Source of the DNA: Flavobacteriales bacterium | GTDB taxonomy: Bacteria; Bacteroidota; Bacteroidia; Flavobacteriales_D; Crocinitomicaceae | DNA: 64,000 nt | Direction: 5' to 3' | NCBI GenBank assembly: GCA_947454525.1 | Contig: CANGJM010000001.1 | Coordinates: 124,001 to 188,000 of the forward strand | In this document: one piece after another, positions 60,735-64,000 of the stretch | How the letters are laid out: every line of letters begins with the position of its first letter | Numbering within the stretch: position 1 is the stretch's first letter | Notes under the pieces: model-generated | What the model was told of the DNA's origin: nothing | What the model saw: only the letters and a program-made list of their open reading frames with translations | Databases searched by the model: none | Program-made: the position numbers and the translations under genes

Positions 60735-61472
60735 ATGAAACAATATGGACTCATCGGAAAGCACCTTTCACATTCTTTTTCACCGTCGTTTTTCGCGGAT
60801 TTTTTTCAAAAACAAGGAATTGAGGCACATTATGCGTCGTATGAACTCCAAGAAATTTCGGACTTTTCCCAATTGTTAAAGGATCATGATTTTAGCGGAT
60901 TGAATGTCACCATTCCGTACAAAACAGCGATTATTCCATTTCTAGATGAATTGGATCCACTTGCGGAAGAAATTCAAGCAGTGAATGTCGTTTCCTTCGA
61001 AAACGGCAAAACGAAGGGATACAATACCGATGTTTTCGGATTCCAACAAAGCATCAAACCCTTTTTAACTTTCCACCATGAGCGTGCCTTGATTTTCGGT
61101 ACAGGTGGTGCGTCGAAAGCCGTCGCATATGTGTTTAAGTCCCTCGGAATCGATGTGATCTTTGTTTCTCAAACGGAATCAAGCGAAAGCAATCACTTTA
61201 CGTATGCAGATGTTAACGAGCACATGATCAATGCGTGTAAAGTCATTGTCAACTGTACGCCTCTTGGTATGTATCCGAATGTGGATTCAGCACCAGAGAT
61301 GCCTTACAAGGCGCTTAGTGAGGAACATTTACTGATTGATTTAATCTACAATCCAGAGGAAACCTCATTCATGAAACAGGGTAGAGCGAATGGAGCAACG
61401 TCCATGAACGGACTTTCCATGTTACAACATCAGGCCCTGAAAAGTTGGGAAATTTGGAATACCCCGCGTTAA
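60735..61472 (+). CDS. aroE: shikimate dehydrogenase
   Basis: 245 aa. Substrate site SHSFSPSFF and NVTIPYKTAI (catalytic Lys, with Asp in LDELDPLAEEI), NADP loop GTGGASKAVAYV, and GLSMLQHQA near the end. It reduces 3-dehydroshikimate in aromatic amino-acid synthesis. Slightly shorter than the E. coli enzyme, as common in Bacteroidota. The 3-prime end overlaps the convergent creD gene by 4 bp. Confidence 0.95.
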   Translation: MKQYGLIGKHLSHSFSPSFFADFFQKQGIEAHYASYELQEISDFSQLLKDHDFSGLNVTIPYKTAIIPFLDELDPLAEEIQAVNVVSFENGKTKGYNTDVFGFQQSIKPFLTFHHERALIFGTGGASKAVAYVFKSLGIDVIFVSQTESSESNHFTYADVNEHMINACKVIVNCTPLGMYPNVDSAPEMPYKALSEEHLLIDLIYNPEETSFMKQGRANGATSMNGLSMLQHQALKSWEIWNTPR

Positions 61473-62800
61473 GCCGCAGGGTTATTTCCATTATTTCCAA
61501 TACTGTACCAGTCAATTTTTCTGGAGAAGTACATGATCAATGCCAGGATGATGAATACGCCGATACTTCCAATTAATAACGCGAAGTCTTCCAATTGAAT
61601 GATCACGAAAATGAAGATGTAAAGGATGCTCAATAATCCAGAAATGAAGGCGGTCAATTTCGTTGATTTTAAAATCGCTTTCACGTAACCGGAGATGAGT
61701 ATCAACGTGGCTAGAGCAGAGATAAAGAAGGACATGTTGAACTTCAAGTATTCTGAAATAGACAAGAGCAAGGTATAGAAAATCACCAAGGCAATTCCGA
61801 CTAAAATGTACTGAATTGGGTGAATAAATGCCGATTGGAATACTTCAATAAAGAAGAAAACCAAGAATGTTAATCCGATGAAAAGGATGGCGTATTTAAT
61901 TGAACGATGCGATTTTTGGTAGTTGTCAACAGGTAAGATTAAATCTACACCAAAAGCTGAATAATTGATGTTGTATCGACTTCCAACCCATGATTGCGGG
62001 TAGTTTCGGTTCAAATTCAATACGTTCCAATGTGCAGTGAATCCGTCTTTTGTCACTTTGTTTTCATCCGGCAAGAACGAACCATTAAAGCTAGGAGTGG
62101 TCCAAGTAGAGGAAACATTGATATCCGTTTCTTTTCCAACTGGCGTGAAGTACAATTGCTGACTTCCTTTCAATTTCAATTCAAAAGAAAAGGTGTAAAT
62201 GTGATTATCTGTCGGACTCAAAGCAATTTGTGCATTGATTCCAGATGTAAAATTGTCCGAAGTAGAAACCCCAGGACTAAACGGGAAACTTAAATTATTC
62301 CAAGATAATTCGATTTGTTTTTCGATGCCGCGAAGATCATCGATTCCTACGTTTAGGCGTGCTTTCGTGAAATCGAAATTACTTGCAGGAATATCTAATT
62401 CCTCGAAGTTCAATTTATTAAATTCACCACTGACCTTGATAATGGAATTGTATACAACGATTTCATACACGCCACGGTAGCGACGTTCTGGTTTCATTTC
62501 AGTAACGATTTTCAATTTACTTGGAAGAATGTGCAGTTTCTCATGAACAGTCACCAATTTCTCTTTCCCAGTTTCCTTATCCGTTTCTTTTGCGTAGCGC
62601 ATAAACGGTAAACTCATGATTGGACCTTTAATCGTTTGAGCCTCGCCCCATTTCGAGCTAACTTCCTGTATCGCTTGTTCTTGAGTAGATTCTCTTTCGT
62701 AGATAATTCCACGAATCATTGAAGTTGGAATTAACAACAACAAGGCAATGATAACGATCGTTCCTATTTTAAAATAGAGGTTTGATTTTAGTTTATTCAT
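61469..62800 (-). CDS. creD: CreD-family inner-membrane protein
   Basis: 443 aa. One N-terminal TM helix (TIVIIALLLLIPTSMI), a large periplasmic domain (about 35-300, with GVYEIVVYNSIIKVSGEF and FELKLKGSQQLYFTPVGKET) and a C-terminal cluster of about six TM helices. This is the CreD layout (PF06123). In enterobacteria CreD belongs to the CreBC regulon, but no creBC genes are present here. Function not established. Confidence 0.88.
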   Translation of the reverse strand: MNKLKSNLYFKIGTIVIIALLLLIPTSMIRGIIYERESTQEQAIQEVSSKWGEAQTIKGPIMSLPFMRYAKETDKETGKEKLVTVHEKLHILPSKLKIVTEMKPERRYRGVYEIVVYNSIIKVSGEFNKLNFEELDIPASNFDFTKARLNVGIDDLRGIEKQIELSWNNLSFPFSPGVSTSDNFTSGINAQIALSPTDNHIYTFSFELKLKGSQQLYFTPVGKETDINVSSTWTTPSFNGSFLPDENKVTKDGFTAHWNVLNLNRNYPQSWVGSRYNINYSAFGVDLILPVDNYQKSHRSIKYAILFIGLTFLVFFFIEVFQSAFIHPIQYILVGIALVIFYTLLLSISEYLKFNMSFFISALATLILISGYVKAILKSTKLTAFISGLLSILYIFIFVIIQLEDFALLIGSIGVFIILALIMYFSRKIDWYSIGNNGNNPAA

Positions 62801-63039
62801 GAGGAGTAGTTTTTATCTACAACGAAGGTGCGCTTTTTTTATTGTGTTTCAAAATTATAATAACGCTTTTATTAGCACGGACTTAACGCGATTTTGTCGT
62901 TTACAAGCAACTAACAATCGAAACCAAGTGACAAACAACCGAATAAAAATTGGCTCAGTAAGAAACTTTGCAGAGTCGAATTCAAGGAACGAATGGAAGA
63001 GCGACAAACTAATTTTTCAACCTTTTTAAAAACAAAACA

Positions 63040-63390
63040 ATGAATGCAGTAAAAAACAAAGTGAATTTAATTGGAAGACTGGGGGTTCAGCCAGAATTTG
63101 TCAGCTTGGAATCTGGACGCAAGCTTGCACGTTTTACGCTTGCAACCAACGAAAATTACAGAAACAAAAATGGTGAATGGCAGTCCATCACCCAATGGCA
63201 TACGATCAATGCTTGGGGAAAATTGGCAGAACTGGTTCAGACATTGTTAACGAAAGGACAAGAAATATTTGTTGAAGGAAGATTAGTCAATCAGTCCTAT
63301 GAGAATAAAAGTGGAGAAAAGCGTTTCACGACCGTTGTGGAGATATCCGAATTTCTATTATTAATGCCAAAATCTGTAAAACAATCATGA
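63040..63390 (+). CDS. ssb: single-stranded DNA-binding protein, copy 1
   Basis: 116 aa, one OB fold: NKVNLIGRLGVQPEF, ARFTLATNENYRNKNGEWQ, HTINAWGKLAELV and GQEIFVEGRLVNQSYE. It ends directly after the fold without the Gly-rich linker and acidic DDIPF tail of replicative SSB, so it probably does not recruit the usual partners. Stop overlaps the start of the next ssb gene (ATGA). Confidence 0.88.
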   Translation: MNAVKNKVNLIGRLGVQPEFVSLESGRKLARFTLATNENYRNKNGEWQSITQWHTINAWGKLAELVQTLLTKGQEIFVEGRLVNQSYENKSGEKRFTTVVEISEFLLLMPKSVKQS

Positions 63391-63713
63391 TGACAAACGA
63401 TATGAACCACGTGAATTTGATTGGGAAAGTTAGTTCTGTCCCTAAGATCATGGAATTGGAAAATGGTAAACGCATTGCAAAATTTACGATGTCCACCAAA
63501 GAACAGTACCTCGACGCGGATGGAAACACAAAAACACGACGCAATTGGCACATGTTAAGCGCTTGGGGACGTTGGGTGAAAGTTTTGGAAGAAATCGGCA
63601 ATGTTGGTTCTGAATTGGCCATCGAGGGAAAACTGGTAACGCGTTTCTACCAAACCAACGGAAAACGAAAAATGGTTTCCGAAGTAGAGGTAAACGATAT
63701 TGTCTTTATGTAG
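63387..63713 (+). CDS. ssb: single-stranded DNA-binding protein, copy 2
   Basis: 108 aa, OB fold only: MNHVNLIGKVSSVPKI, AKFTMSTKEQYLDADGN, RRNWHMLSAWGRWVKVLEE and GSELAIEGKLVTRFYQ. Same shortened form as copy 1 and clearly diverged from it, so not a very recent duplicate. The next copy begins 18 bp downstream. Confidence 0.87.
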   Translation: MMTNDMNHVNLIGKVSSVPKIMELENGKRIAKFTMSTKEQYLDADGNTKTRRNWHMLSAWGRWVKVLEEIGNVGSELAIEGKLVTRFYQTNGKRKMVSEVEVNDIVFM

Positions 63714-63731
63714 TCTAAAAAATCATTTATC

Positions 63732-64000
63732 ATGAATCCGATACGCAATTATGTGACCCTCATTGGAAATATTGGGAGTCAAACAAAAATCACAGAATTT
63801 GACAATGGTCAACGAGTAGCGCGTTTTCAATTGTCCACAGAAAAAAGTCTTCGTAAAAATAATGGCCGGTACACAGCGGCGGTGGAATGGCATCGACTTT
63901 TTGCATGGGGAAATATGGCTCAGTTTATCGAGAAATATGGAGTGATGGGAAAAAAAGTCGCTATCCATGGCCGCACAGTACAGCGCACGTATTTAACAAA
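63732..64000 (+). CDS. ssb: single-stranded DNA-binding protein, copy 3 (cut by window end)
   Basis: 89 codons before the edge: NYVTLIGNIGSQTKI, ARFQLSTEKSLRKNNG, VEWHRLFAWGNMAQFIEKY and KKVAIHGRTVQRTY. A third SSB fold in the same tandem array; whether it carries an acidic tail cannot be seen. Confidence 0.85.
   Translation, partial: MNPIRNYVTLIGNIGSQTKITEFDNGQRVARFQLSTEKSLRKNNGRYTAAVEWHRLFAWGNMAQFIEKYGVMGKKVAIHGRTVQRTYLT

Overview
The window looks like a chromosome segment of a Bacteroidota bacterium, most likely Flavobacteriales close to Crocinitomicaceae/Fluviicola (inference). The support is AT-rich DNA, five large secreted proteins ending in type IX secretion (T9SS) type A sorting domains plus a sixth smaller one, little use of Shine-Dalgarno sites, and promoters of the TAnnTTTG type. 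No rRNA, tRNA or CRISPR array was recognised.

Layout. 1-10.0 kb is ordinary chromosome: an aldehyde dehydrogenase, a GH16 glycosidase, a DUF4421 outer-membrane protein, an S9 oligopeptidase, a methyltransferase, an MbnP/MbnH-like pair and mnmE. About 10.04-45.56 kb is interpreted as one integrative element or accreted genomic island inserted between the mnmE terminator and a small convergent gene. Its left end carries an excisionase-like HTH gene, a tyrosine recombinase, a second HTH gene and a DUF3987 protein. Both ends carry pairs of an 11-bp-spaced GTTGCTC repeat that resemble integrase arm sites.

The island cargo is in modules. (a) 14.1-19.9 kb: a three-gene minus-strand operon of a double PD-(D/E)xK nuclease, a SEFIR/TIR protein and a YobI-type membrane P-loop NTPase. 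This is the best candidate for an undescribed defence system. (b) 20.6-21.8 kb: a RES-domain protein and a small orphan. (c) 22.0-36.4 kb: a small Cys-ending protein, a multi-TM protein, a histidine kinase and a NarL-type regulator in one overlapping operon, followed by four large T9SS-exported proteins. Inverted repeats with an ACCTTT half-site before three of these transcription units suggest one regulon. (d) 36.8-38.9 kb: an Abi_C protein, a small protein and a second RES protein. (e) 39.3-40.8 kb: an AbiEi/AbiEii-type toxin-antitoxin pair. (f) 41.1-42.5 kb: an HNH endonuclease with an unknown partner. (g) 42.7-45.4 kb: another HTH gene, a DUF3825 protein, a decayed IS1182-type transposase and repeated sequence.

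45.6-64.0 kb returns to chromosome: a type I/IV-restriction-like protein, a T9SS repeat protein, TlpA, YigZ, a gamma carbonic anhydrase, aminopeptidase P, a Fic protein, dtd-rsgA, a tandem array of secreted TonB-C-like proteins with a CxxC motif, aroE, creD and three tandem ssb genes, the last cut by the window edge. Six chromosomal genes have a TAnnTTTG promoter element exactly 4 nt before the start codon, which predicts leaderless mRNAs.
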